Of a stretch of DNA of 33,739 nt, positions 8,686-17,317 are shown piece by piece; the first letter of the stretch is position 1; each line of letters begins with the position of its first letter. The notes below the pieces were generated by a model. That model saw only the letters and a program-made list of their open reading frames with translations. It was not told the origin of the DNA and searched no databases. Origin of the DNA: Psychromonas ossibalaenae ATCC BAA-1528. GTDB lineage: Bacteria > Pseudomonadota > Gammaproteobacteria > Enterobacterales > Psychromonadaceae. The stretch lies in assembly GCF_000381745.1 (NCBI RefSeq), contig NZ_KB907024.1, forward strand, positions 1-33,739, read 5' to 3'. The translations under genes were made by a program, and so were the position numbers.

Positions 8686-9299
8686 TACTTTTGTTCTTCT
8701 TGTTTATCGACATAATTTTTCTGATATATCTCTGCTGGTATTTTCGAAATCTGATAATCAATCATATAAGCAAAACTGTCTAGCAAGGGTTTAAACTTTT
8801 CACTGTTATTTTCTAATTGTGATAACAGATAATATCCAGCTTCAACCGTTGATAAGCCGTCTTCACGCGGTGATTTGCGAATCCGATAAGCACTTTTCTG
8901 ATCAATATTAATTGATACTTTCGGCAGAGCTTGTAAAAACGGGTTACTCATTAATAATTTGTAGGCTTTTTTCCAACTGCCGTCGAGTAAGATAAACTGA
9001 CTGTTACAGTTAATATCTCTACTGTGTAAAAGCTGCTGAGCTGGAACAGCAGATTCATCAGGAAAAACCAGATAGCTGTTAGCTAAATCAAACATAGCAG
9101 CATTAAACTGTTCTCCTATGCTGATTTTTGAGCGTTTTAACGACAGATCTAAAATTCGTGCGGTGCCCACTGCTTTTTTTTCTTCACTAGGATCTTGCAA
9201 TATATGTAAAAAGTGTTGATTATCAATCGACTTAATCGTGGCACAAATACAGGCCGATGCAGCTTTTGAGCAGCGTTTACAAACGGCTCTTTTACTCAT
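8685..9299 (-). CDS. DTW-domain tRNA-uridine aminocarboxypropyltransferase (TapT/YfiP-like)
   Basis: 204 aa. N-terminal cysteines C7, C10, C17 and C19 (CKRC...CIC) match the putative zinc site of DTW proteins. The signature segment is DGSW at 106-109 (LLDGSWKKAYKL), Ser replacing the usual Thr. The C-terminal part contains SPREDGLSTVEA, also typical. In E. coli the family member TapT adds acp to U47 of tRNAs using SAM. I start at 9299: GAGG lies 8 nt before that ATG, and an upstream in-frame ATG would add 11 hydrophobic residues before MSKRAVCKRC. The stop overlaps the arfB start by one base. E. coli has two DTW paralogues, so the exact assignment to TapT is not certain. Confidence 0.85.
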   Translation of the reverse strand: MSKRAVCKRCSKAASACICATIKSIDNQHFLHILQDPSEEKKAVGTARILDLSLKRSKISIGEQFNAAMFDLANSYLVFPDESAVPAQQLLHSRDINCNSQFILLDGSWKKAYKLLMSNPFLQALPKVSINIDQKSAYRIRKSPREDGLSTVEAGYYLLSQLENNSEKFKPLLDSFAYMIDYQISKIPAEIYQKNYVDKQEEQK

Positions 9300-9330
9300 T
9301 AATAAAACCTCATAGTAGAAAAGGAAATTC

Positions 9331-9915
9331 ATGCGCGAGCGAATTATCGAAATGACATTGATAATATTAATATCAACTGTCGTTTATCTCTTTGAACCGC
9401 AGGCAAGTCAGTTTCTTGCATATTACCACACAGGTATTGCTGAAGGCCAAGTTTGGCGTCTATTGAGCGCGACTTTCTGCCATACAAACCTCAATCACCT
9501 GCTGATGAACCTCGCAGGTTTAATCATTACTGTCGTGCTGTTTCTCGATACTTTTAAAACAACACGATTATGGCCTATCATTATTTTTAACAGCTTTTTT
9601 GTCAGCTTATGCCTATTTTTCTTTGAAGCAGATGTTATCTGGTATGTCGGATTATCAGGCGTTTTACACGGATTGTTTAGCTACGGGGCGGCTGCAGATA
9701 TCAATAATAAGGATCGCTGGGGTTACCTGCTTGGTATTGGCCTGCTTGGTAAAATAATCTATGAACAGGTTTATGGCGCACAGCAAAGTACTATTGACTT
9801 AATCGGCGCACAGGTGATGGTTAACGCTCATGCCTATGGTGCACTTGCCGGCACCGCCTTTTACATCACACACAAATCATTTTTAAGGCAAAAAGACACC
9901 ACAAAAGACAGGTGA
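9331..9915 (+). CDS. rrtA: Rhombosortase (rhomboid-family intramembrane serine protease)
   Basis: A 194-aa multi-pass membrane protein. Rhomboid motifs are HTNLNHLLMN (51-60), GLSGVLHG with catalytic Ser109, and NAHAYG with catalytic His167. The compact size and these motif variants fit rhombosortase, which processes proteins with a C-terminal GlyGly-CTERM sorting signal for surface attachment in Vibrio and Shewanella. No GlyGly-CTERM substrate is encoded in this window. ATG at 9331 has AAGGA about 7 nt upstream. It is divergent from the DTW-domain gene with only 31 bp between the start codons, so promoters must overlap coding ends. The rhomboid assignment is firm; the rhombosortase subclass is likely. 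Confidence 0.85.
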   Translation: MRERIIEMTLIILISTVVYLFEPQASQFLAYYHTGIAEGQVWRLLSATFCHTNLNHLLMNLAGLIITVVLFLDTFKTTRLWPIIIFNSFFVSLCLFFFEADVIWYVGLSGVLHGLFSYGAAADINNKDRWGYLLGIGLLGKIIYEQVYGAQQSTIDLIGAQVMVNAHAYGALAGTAFYITHKSFLRQKDTTKDR

Positions 9916-9966
9916 CAAAACTTCTCTGCTACAATGTGATTTTGTATAAAGGGGACTTTACGAGCA

Positions 9967-11034
9967 ATGATAAACTGGGCAAACATTCCTTTGAAATTAC
10001 TCGCGTATAAAGATCCTGTCGAATACAGAGCAAATATAACAGCTAATTTTATTATTTATCTTTCCCTGATAGGCCTCGCTCTTTTTACTGCTGGGCACCT
10101 TTATTCAGGCAATACAGCGCTGTTTTACGGCTGCAGCCTGTTATTGTCAATTTTGTCCATCAGTATGGCTATATTTAACAAACAAAAATCACTGCTTATT
10201 ATCCTGTTCACGCTGTTTATGGGCAGCGGCCTGTTATTCATTATTTATATCAATAAAGGACAGAATTATTCTGCCACCTGGTCATTCTTATATATTTATA
10301 TCTGTATGATTGTTTACGGGCATAAAAACGGCTTAATATTTACAGGTATTTATCTATTAATTTTACTGCCAATGTTATTTACCTGGGTTGGCCATAATCT
10401 GGGAATATTAGAGTTTATACGCTTTACTTTTATTGCTCTCACATCCCTCTTCTTTTCTTACCTCTCTGAATGGTCAATATCGGCCACACTTAATAAATTA
10501 GCTGATACACAAAAAAAGCTAGAAATAATCAGTCAAACAGACGGATTAACCGGACTTTATAATCGCCGACAGTTTGACAGTGTTTTTACTAAAGAGATAA
10601 ATACCGCGAAACGCAATAAAAACATATTAGCCTTTGTGATACTTGATATTGATTATTTTAAACATTATAACGATGCCTACGGACACCAGGAGGGAGACTT
10701 TGCTCTAATTAAAGTTGCCCAGCAGTTACAGGAAGGAATGCAGCGCTCTAATGATGCCGTATTTAGGCTTGGCGGTGAAGAATTCGCTCTTTTATTCCAA
10801 GTAAAAAAAGAGCGGGATGCTGTTACTGTAACTGAAAATATAATAAAAATAATTGAGCAGCTGCAGATCCCCCATAGAGACAGCCAGGTATCCGCTTACC
10901 TAACCATATCAGCAGGGCTCTTTACCATAAAGCCGCAGCAGATCATCAGCGAACAGTATGCCTATAAAGCTTGCGACGAGCTTTTATATCAGGCTAAAAA
11001 AAGCGGACGTAATCAAGTTATCCACTGCATTTAA
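9967..11034 (+). CDS. Membrane-bound diguanylate cyclase (GGDEF domain)
   Basis: 355 aa. Several hydrophobic segments between about 25 and 168 form an N-terminal membrane sensor of unassigned type. A short linker leads to a GGDEF domain starting at TDGLTGLYNRR (191-201). The active-site motif is GGEEF (269-273), and an inhibitory-site RxxD, RSND (260-263), lies five residues before it. Metal-binding aspartates are in LDIDYF (227, 229). Active, product-inhibited synthesis of cyclic di-GMP from two GTP is expected. No EAL or HD-GYP domain is present. AAAGGGG lies about 11 nt before the ATG. The gene ends next to the flagellin gene; a role in the motile-to-sessile switch is only an inference from position. 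Confidence 0.93.
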   Translation: MINWANIPLKLLAYKDPVEYRANITANFIIYLSLIGLALFTAGHLYSGNTALFYGCSLLLSILSISMAIFNKQKSLLIILFTLFMGSGLLFIIYINKGQNYSATWSFLYIYICMIVYGHKNGLIFTGIYLLILLPMLFTWVGHNLGILEFIRFTFIALTSLFFSYLSEWSISATLNKLADTQKKLEIISQTDGLTGLYNRRQFDSVFTKEINTAKRNKNILAFVILDIDYFKHYNDAYGHQEGDFALIKVAQQLQEGMQRSNDAVFRLGGEEFALLFQVKKERDAVTVTENIIKIIEQLQIPHRDSQVSAYLTISAGLFTIKPQQIISEQYAYKACDELLYQAKKSGRNQVIHCI

Positions 11035-11190
11035 ATTTAGACGATTAATTTCTTACTGAGCAGCCGCATCACCAGATAGCGACAAGTTCGGCAAACAGTT
11101 GACACTTAATTCTGCACAGTACTTATTAATAAGTTAAGGAAGACAAAAAACTGGAGTATAGCTGTATAAAATAAGGCGATATAAACCGAA

Positions 11191-11212
11191 AAAGACAGCC
11201 TAGGCTGTCTTT
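11191..11212 (-). terminator. Terminator between diguanylate cyclase and flagellin genes
   Basis: A perfect 22-bp palindrome (AAAGACAGCCT and its complement). On the minus strand it is followed by a run of T, fitting a Rho-independent terminator for flagellin about 110 bp past its stop. On the plus strand only three T follow, so termination of the cyclase mRNA is less certain. Confidence 0.7.
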
Positions 11213-11271
11213 AAATGGGTGAGAACAGAGGAGAAAATGAGAGTAAAAACCAAGGAAATCTTCACCCATTT
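11213..11271. repeat. Inverted repeat in the flagellin 3' untranslated region
   Basis: AAATGGGTGA (11213-11222) is complementary to TCACCCATTT (11262-11271) with 39 bases between. It directly abuts the palindromic terminator, so the minus-strand transcript would carry two consecutive stem-loops. The function is unknown; possibilities are mRNA stabilisation or a 3'-end-derived small RNA. Confidence 0.5.
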
Positions 11272-11321
11272 TGCCTGTAGTGGTTTAACTAATTAAAGTC
11301 GACCACCATGTATCAATATTA

Positions 11322-13331
11322 TTAACCTTGTAATAATGATAATACATTTTGTGTACTTGCATTAGCCTGAGCAAGCATTGAAGTACCCGCCTGCTGCAGG
11401 ATCTGCGCTTTACTCATTTTCGACGTTTCAGCTGCAAAATCTGCGTCATAAATCCGTGATTTAGCACCCGATAAGTTTTGCGATACATTTTCTAAGTTAG
11501 AAATAGTAGAGCCTAAACGGTTTTGAATCGCACCGAGGTTAGCACGCGAGTCGGATATTTTACTTAGTGCATCATCAATACGGTTAATCGAGTTACTGGC
11601 ATTAGCAGCTGTATTAACACTTAACCCTTTGCCGATTGCGCCACTGTTGCCCCCCATATCAGTTAGGCCAAGCTTATCAAAAGCAGCTTCCTGTAATACT
11701 TGAGAAGTTGCCGTACTGCTTATAGTTACATCCTGGCCATCTTGACCAGTTAAGGTGATTTCGCCACGAGTTGTTACACCTCCAGCAGCATTAGTATCAA
11801 CAGATACTCCAGTTTTATCGTTGAACGGGTCGGCAGTAACTGTTGTAACATTAACATCATTACCTGACTGCGAGGTTAATACTAAACGGCCCGTTGTATT
11901 ATCAGCCGATGCAACCACACCTTGAATACCAGAACCGTTAATAGCTGTTACAACATCATCTAAACTTACCACTGCACTAACATCTACAGAAGCACCATTG
12001 ATGGTGAAGTTTGCGGCGCCTTCTGCTGCTAGTGTTGAAACAATTACTTCATATTCAACAACGGTTGTGGCTGCTGCAGTGACACCTGTTTCATTTGAAA
12101 TTGCATTAATTGCAAAGGCTTTATCTGAGGCTGATGTACCTGTAACAGCGCCTAACTCAATACCATTGATGGTGATACCGTCATTTCCAGTTATTGCATT
12201 ACTGTCAACCTGACCGCCTTTAATAACATCTGATCCGGTTGAAACATTAAAACCTAAATCTTGTACAGCTGAAACGCTAGCAGTAGCTGCAGATCCTACT
12301 CCAACTTCAACTGGTGCTCCATCAGCACTGGTTAATGAAACATAACCTTGATAATTATCCTGCACTAAACCAATACTTGCAGCAGCAGCTGCCGCATCAG
12401 CGGCGCTCGGATTAGGGGCCAATGAGGCGTCACTATCACCGATATCAATTGCTTTACCTGTATCATTACTGAGCACTAATCCGCCATCACTATTCAGTGA
12501 GGCAGTAACGCCACCTACATCACGATTAATAGTATCAACTAAGTCTTGTGCACTGGAGGTCGCTGCAATTACAACATCATTAATAACTAAATTACCGTTA
12601 GTAGTTCCATCAATACCGGCAGCACCTTCAACTATATTATAAGCACTGGCACTAACCCCGGTTAATCCCTGTTTTGCATTAATGGCGGTAGCAATATCAT
12701 CAGCAGCACCACTCGCGGCAGAAGCAATATCAACACCGTTTATAGCCACTTCATTTAACAATGGAGCATTACCGCTTACACGACCACCATTAAGGTCCCC
12801 TAAACCAGATACAGCATTTAAGTTAAGATCCGTTGTAGTTACCGCATCAATTGAGAAAGTGAGTCGTTCACCGGAGTTCGCCCCGATCTGCAGCGTTGTA
12901 CTGCCGCCGCTGCCGTCTAATAAATTCACGCCGTTAAACTGCGTTACATTTGAAATTCTGTCTAACTCTTCATAAAGCTGATCAACCTCTTTCTGGATTG
13001 ACGCTCTGTTTGATGAAGAGTTGGTATCATTGGCAGCCTGAATCGAAAGTTCACGCATACGCTGTAGAATATTGGTCATTTCATCCATCGCACCTTCTGC
13101 GGTCTGCGACATTGAAATACCATCATTGGCATTACGCACGGCCTGGTTAATACCACGAATTTGTGATTCCATACCTGTTGCGATTGCCAGACCGGCTGCA
13201 TCATCTTTTGCACTGTTGATACGTAGACCACTCGATAGACGCTCCATCGCTTCGTTCTGCGTGAGCTGACTCTTATTTAACTGACGCTGTGCATTCAGCG
13301 ACATTATGTTCGTATTAATCATTTGCGGCAT
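11322..13331 (-). CDS. fliC: Flagellin with an enlarged central domain
   Basis: 669 aa, filament subunit. The conserved N-terminal D0/D1 (1-165: INTNIMSLNAQRQL, RLSSGLRINSAKDDAAGLAI) and C-terminal D1/D0 (about 570-669: SRIYDADFAAETS, ending NVLSLLQG) are intact. The middle is about 400 residues, against roughly 100 or fewer in 377-aa Vibrio polar flagellins. It contains at least four Flagellin_IN-like units beginning near 197, 248, 386 and 442 (pattern xINGVxI, then AIN or TIN, then a VxAS segment). ATG at 13331 has AAGGAG six nt upstream. A sigma-54 site lies upstream (13423-13441), leaving an 83-nt leader. It is separated from flgL by a strong terminator. Only one flagellin gene is in the window; paralogues may exist elsewhere. 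Confidence 0.96.
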   Translation of the reverse strand: MPQMINTNIMSLNAQRQLNKSQLTQNEAMERLSSGLRINSAKDDAAGLAIATGMESQIRGINQAVRNANDGISMSQTAEGAMDEMTNILQRMRELSIQAANDTNSSSNRASIQKEVDQLYEELDRISNVTQFNGVNLLDGSGGSTTLQIGANSGERLTFSIDAVTTTDLNLNAVSGLGDLNGGRVSGNAPLLNEVAINGVDIASAASGAADDIATAINAKQGLTGVSASAYNIVEGAAGIDGTTNGNLVINDVVIAATSSAQDLVDTINRDVGGVTASLNSDGGLVLSNDTGKAIDIGDSDASLAPNPSAADAAAAAASIGLVQDNYQGYVSLTSADGAPVEVGVGSAATASVSAVQDLGFNVSTGSDVIKGGQVDSNAITGNDGITINGIELGAVTGTSASDKAFAINAISNETGVTAAATTVVEYEVIVSTLAAEGAANFTINGASVDVSAVVSLDDVVTAINGSGIQGVVASADNTTGRLVLTSQSGNDVNVTTVTADPFNDKTGVSVDTNAAGGVTTRGEITLTGQDGQDVTISSTATSQVLQEAAFDKLGLTDMGGNSGAIGKGLSVNTAANASNSINRIDDALSKISDSRANLGAIQNRLGSTISNLENVSQNLSGAKSRIYDADFAAETSKMSKAQILQQAGTSMLAQANASTQNVLSLLQG

Positions 13332-13422
13332 AACTTGCTCCTTAGTTCCTTTTCTATCCCTTTGATCGGGAAACCGGCAATTTCTGTATTAATTACCGTC
13401 AATTTTTACTCTCAAGGTTTAT

Positions 13423-13441
13423 AATGCGAGTTCCATGCCAA
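13423..13441 (-). promoter_or_regulatory. Sigma-54 promoter of flagellin
   Basis: The minus strand reads TTGGCATGGAACTCGCATT. GG (-24) and GC (-12) are separated by exactly 10 bases, as RpoN requires; the -12 box has one mismatch (TCGC for TTGC). The predicted start is near 13414. Confidence 0.75.
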
Positions 13442-13545
13442 CTTTTTAAAACACCAAGTATTAACCATACAAACAACAAGTTATGTTTTGTATTAAACAA
13501 TTAAATAGGGATAAAAAAATATTGACGCAGCTGTAAACGAGAGGC

Positions 13546-13572
13546 AAAAAAAAAGAGGCAAACAATTGCCTC
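13546..13572 (-). terminator. Terminator after flgL
   Basis: The stem GAGGCAA (13555-13561) pairs with TTGCCTC (13566-13572) around a 4-base loop. On the minus strand nine U follow (A9 at 13546-13554). It lies 30 bp beyond the flgL stop and before the flagellin promoter, isolating the two units. Confidence 0.88.
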
Positions 13573-13601
13573 CTTTTTAACTCAATGAAAATGAGTGGTT
13601 T

Positions 13602-15110
13602 TTATATTAATTTAAACAAACTTAATGACTGCATCTGCACAAAAGTCTGTTGAGTAACCTCTAATAAGCTCATCTGCAGTTGATATTCACTAATGGCGGC
13701 TGCCATATCCAGATCCTCTAAACTGGAGAGGTTTTTTTTCGCCGTGAGGTTAAAATCCTGAGTGGATTCCCGCTGGTTTTCAATGGTACGCATACGCGCC
13801 CCCACCGATGTACGTACTCCGGATACATTTGTCATGGTATTGTCAATTTGATGGCGCGCCATATCCAGACGCATTTCCCGTTGTGCTTTTGACACATCGT
13901 CCTCACCCGGCATCCTTAATGTATCAATGGCATCCTGCATGGTGGCAAAAATATCCTTTTCTTCGCTTTGACGTAAAGTGAAGTTATCTAAATCATCAAC
14001 CTTACCTTTCAGCTCGGTTTTAATACCGTTAAACTCAATTGACTGGCCTTCAGTATACAGGGTCGGAGCAACATATTTAGTTAACGTATATTGATCGGCA
14101 GCATTAGGTATGCCGTCAACCTCAACGGAGATACCGTCAATGGTTATCTCCTGAGCTGTCGTATTAGCACTGTCGTATACAGCAGGCAGAGAAGACTGAC
14201 CGTTAATACGCAGCTCAAACTCAGTGGCAACAGCTGTTGCTACAAACTCAATGCTAATATCGCTGTTTATATCCGGGTAGGTATTAGCGGGGTTGACATT
14301 GGCAATATTGGCGTCGTTTAAATCAACTTTTGAAATTTTGACATTTGCACTGCCGGTAACAGTTGCGTCTTTTAAACCATATACTGAATATTCAGGATCT
14401 GCACCGGGTGCAGGCTCTGTGATGGCAATGGTATAATCTTCACTTAAAAAGCCATTGGCGGCTTTACTGTCAATCACCGAGGCTTCATCAATAACACCGG
14501 ATCCAGTATTATTACTGTTACCTTCAGAAACAAAAGTGCCGTTACCTTCCGCTATTTTTGTAAACACTGAAGAACCGGAATCATTCCCCTGTACAAGCAC
14601 ACCAGGGCCAACTTTATAAGAACGGTCACCATTATCACCATGGTATTCAATGGTGCCGAATTCATTTTTCTGAAAAGGCTGGGTATCTACTTCAAAACCG
14701 GAAAATATATACTGGCTGTTACCGTCTTTAGTATTCGCTACCCCCATTAATTCTTCGCGCAGGTTTTCTAACTCTTTAGCAATCGCCTCACGATTTTCGG
14801 CGTTATAAGTATCATTACCGGAGGTTACTAATAACTCACGGGTGCGCTGCAGGATATTAGTGGCCTGCGCAAGCGAGGTTTCTTCCAGCGCATTAGCCGT
14901 TTCTCCCATCTCTCCATTTTTTATATATTGATCACCAAGAGAAATATCTTGTTTCAGACGCTGAATAGTAGAAATAGCAACCGCATCATCCGAACCATGG
15001 ATAACCCGTTTTTGAGTCGACAAATGAATATTCTGCTGACTCAGCTTGGTCTGCTGTGTTAGCACGCTTTCAGTACTGCGTTGATAAAAAACCTGGGTGG
15101 AAATGCGCAT
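13602..15110 (-). CDS. flgL: Flagellar hook-associated protein 3 FlgL
   Basis: 502 aa; the junction protein between FlgK and the filament, exported by the flagellar type III system. The N-terminus MRISTQVFYQRS and the helical region ending in NSQYIFSGFEVDTQPF are typical FlgL. The C-terminus (AAISEYQLQMSLLEVTQQTF) is the matching D0 helix. The central part, about residues 180-400, is acidic and variable and makes the protein longer than the 317-aa Salmonella form. I start at ATG 15110 with AGAGG five nt upstream. The in-frame ATG at 15149 would be only about 4 nt after the predicted sigma-54 transcript start and adds a non-FlgL leader. Confidence 0.95.
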   Translation of the reverse strand: MRISTQVFYQRSTESVLTQQTKLSQQNIHLSTQKRVIHGSDDAVAISTIQRLKQDISLGDQYIKNGEMGETANALEETSLAQATNILQRTRELLVTSGNDTYNAENREAIAKELENLREELMGVANTKDGNSQYIFSGFEVDTQPFQKNEFGTIEYHGDNGDRSYKVGPGVLVQGNDSGSSVFTKIAEGNGTFVSEGNSNNTGSGVIDEASVIDSKAANGFLSEDYTIAITEPAPGADPEYSVYGLKDATVTGSANVKISKVDLNDANIANVNPANTYPDINSDISIEFVATAVATEFELRINGQSSLPAVYDSANTTAQEITIDGISVEVDGIPNAADQYTLTKYVAPTLYTEGQSIEFNGIKTELKGKVDDLDNFTLRQSEEKDIFATMQDAIDTLRMPGEDDVSKAQREMRLDMARHQIDNTMTNVSGVRTSVGARMRTIENQRESTQDFNLTAKKNLSSLEDLDMAAAISEYQLQMSLLEVTQQTFVQMQSLSLFKLI

Positions 15111-15162
15111 AATTGCCTCTCTTATCCTTTTAATGAGCCTTAAACTCAATCTAGGTTACAAG

Positions 15163-15181
15163 ATGCAAAAATCATTCCAAT
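15163..15181 (-). promoter_or_regulatory. Possible sigma-54 promoter of flgL
   Basis: The minus strand reads TTGGAATGATTTTTGCAT: GG and GC 10 bases apart and a perfect TTGCA, but A replaces C after the GG. The predicted start is near 15153, giving a 43-nt leader before the flgL ATG. Confidence 0.55.
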
Positions 15182-15202
15182 TCATAAATATAAGGGGGGG
15201 CT

Positions 15203-15234
15203 AAATTCCAGGTAAATTACTTTGCCTGGAATTT
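15203..15234 (-). other. Perfect 10-bp hairpin between flgK and flgL
   Basis: AAATTCCAGG (15203-15212) and CCTGGAATTT (15225-15234) flank a 12-base loop, 8 bp after the flgK stop. No U-tract follows on the minus strand; a run of C (G-run at 15194-15200) lies beyond it. It may protect the flgJK mRNA 3' end or act as a non-canonical terminator. Confidence 0.5.
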
Positions 15235-15241
15235 CCAAAGA

Positions 15242-17317
15242 TTAACCTCTTGAAGCCTGTAAAATGGTATCGAACAATTCACCAGCAATAGTGATAACCC
15301 GAGCAGCCGCGCTGTAGTGCTGCTGATACTGCAGTAAATTAGCGGCTTCTTCGTCCATATTCACCCCGCTGGTATTTTGAATCCGTTCAAAAGACTGAGT
15401 TTTTAAAATCTCCGTCGATTTCATCGTTACATCGGCATTGGCCGTTTTAGCACCTAACTCAGATAACATACCACTATATACATCCTGAAAAGTGGCTTTA
15501 TTATTATTCATAAGTTTCTTATTCTGCAGATCCGCAATTTCCATCATATTACGGTTATCACCATCCCCGGTTTCATTATAATTAAGAGTAAACTTATCGC
15601 CAGCAGCCGGCGTTCCGGCATACATCTCTACATCAACACCTGCTAGAGAAAACGTCACTTTTCCGCTTAACAGATCCGGCGTTACCGTCAAACCTGTCAG
15701 AGGATCACCAACCACTTTTGCCGGTGTATAAGTATTTGCCGAGCCAGCAGGTAAAGTTACCGCATTACCGTTTTGATCAACAATATCATAGGTGATCACT
15801 CCGGCAGCATTACCCGTAACAACAATCTGCAGTGGATTATCTGCATCCATATACAAAGGATCCAGCGGGTTATTAATCGCGCTGGTACGCAGTGCTGCCG
15901 TTCCGGTGTTAGCAGCATCAGGAACCACTTTAATTTCAGCATCAGCGGCTGCAACTTTCTCCGGATCTTTATGCTGCAGGCTCATTTCCTGAGCGGCTAA
16001 ACGCGTCGGCCTCAGGGTAAAAGCTTTGCCCGGCTGAGGCGGATCGGCCACAGTAATACTGTCAACACCGATACTAAGCCCGGAGTTGGGGATCTCAATA
16101 CGCTTAGTCACAGACAAATCAATCGGCGCTAACACCTGTGTCGCACCAGTCGTTTCATTAGTCACACTAAATCCGATTAATTCCGGCGGCCCGACAGCAT
16201 AGCTGTCTACTACCAGCTCATAATCATCCGGTGAAAGCTGGCTGATATCATCAATACGTACACTCAGCTGTGCGCTGCCCAGGCCGTCATTATGCATCAG
16301 TACACGGTTTCTCATGGTTTCAGTCGAATTAATATCATTAAACAGATCTTCACCAATTTTACCTTCGAGTGTCTGCCCCTGTTTCTGCTGTTCGTTGATT
16401 GAATGGGTCAAGCCGATTACATTCTGTCCCAGCTGATTAAAAGCACGGTCGACTACGTTGGTACGGGTATCAAATAATGCGGAAACTTTACCGCCTAAGC
16501 TCTTGCCGTCCATTTTAACGATACTGCCGTTAACATTTATTGCCATCTCTTTACGGGAAGGGTCCGGATCACCGTTAACTGCAACCACATTTAAAGATTC
16601 TCCGCCCATCACCAGCGACTGCCCGGTTCCCATATAAACATTCACCATGCCGTTATCAGCCGGCACTACAGAAACATTAACATACTCGCTTAATTCCGTA
16701 ATGGCTTGATCGCGTTGATCCAGAAGATCATTCGAATTGCTTTGTCCGCCGCTGCCTAAAACAGCTGAAATCTGCTTATTAATATTGGCAAGATTATCGG
16801 CAAGCGTAGTGATCGTTTGTGCCGTATTGGTAATATCATTATTAATACTGTTGTACTGAATCTCCATATTGTCATAGAGACGATTATACTGATTAACCAT
16901 ATTATCAGAAGATTCAAGAAATACTTTCCGCGACTCAAGCATATTAGGATGATCTGCCACCCCGTTCACCGACTCAAAAACAGCCAGTACAGGCTTAGTT
17001 GCCGCAGTGCTTTCATCTGACAGCAGCATATCTGACTGATTTGCTTGTGTATATGCTTCCTTAGCGTAGCTATACTGAGAGGTATTCATAATATTTTCAG
17101 TAAAGGCAAATTTGTCATAAGCACGTTCAATACCGGCGACAATTGAACCTCGACCGATAAAGTACTCACCAAATCGATCCGCTCCGCCCGTTGCAACTTC
17201 AACAGTCTGCCGTGAGTAGCCCTCGGTATTGATATTAGCAATATTGTGGCCCGTCGTAGCAAGGCTGGCTTGTGATGAGTTAATGCCCGACAAGCCGATT
17301 TGGAATAAATCAGCCAT
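15242..17317 (-). CDS. flgK: Flagellar hook-associated protein 1 FlgK
   Basis: 691 aa, first hook-filament junction protein. The N-terminus MADLFQIGLSGINSSQASLATTGHNIANINTEGYSRQ carries the rod/hook-family signature (NIANxNTEGYSRQ). The C-terminus (DEEAANLLQYQQHYSAAARVI) is the conserved D0 helix. The middle (about 340-600) is a large variable region; the protein is longer than the 553-aa Salmonella FlgK. AGGAGGAG precedes the ATG. The flgJ stop codon lies inside the flgK start: the ORFs overlap by 8 bases, so translation is coupled. Confidence 0.96.
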   Translation of the reverse strand: MADLFQIGLSGINSSQASLATTGHNIANINTEGYSRQTVEVATGGADRFGEYFIGRGSIVAGIERAYDKFAFTENIMNTSQYSYAKEAYTQANQSDMLLSDESTAATKPVLAVFESVNGVADHPNMLESRKVFLESSDNMVNQYNRLYDNMEIQYNSINNDITNTAQTITTLADNLANINKQISAVLGSGGQSNSNDLLDQRDQAITELSEYVNVSVVPADNGMVNVYMGTGQSLVMGGESLNVVAVNGDPDPSRKEMAINVNGSIVKMDGKSLGGKVSALFDTRTNVVDRAFNQLGQNVIGLTHSINEQQKQGQTLEGKIGEDLFNDINSTETMRNRVLMHNDGLGSAQLSVRIDDISQLSPDDYELVVDSYAVGPPELIGFSVTNETTGATQVLAPIDLSVTKRIEIPNSGLSIGVDSITVADPPQPGKAFTLRPTRLAAQEMSLQHKDPEKVAAADAEIKVVPDAANTGTAALRTSAINNPLDPLYMDADNPLQIVVTGNAAGVITYDIVDQNGNAVTLPAGSANTYTPAKVVGDPLTGLTVTPDLLSGKVTFSLAGVDVEMYAGTPAAGDKFTLNYNETGDGDNRNMMEIADLQNKKLMNNNKATFQDVYSGMLSELGAKTANADVTMKSTEILKTQSFERIQNTSGVNMDEEAANLLQYQQHYSAAARVITIAGELFDTILQASRG

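Noticed and set aside
11237..11296. 19-codon ORF with strong GAGGAG as an annotated gene
   Set aside because: Spacing to the ATG is only about 3 nt, the peptide is featureless, and it sits in the flagellin 3' region; kept only as a low-interest observation.
13332..13422. Sigma-28 promoter for flagellin
   Set aside because: A TAAAAATT and a GCCG exist on the minus strand but are about 22 bases apart rather than 11; the sigma-54 site explains the gene better.
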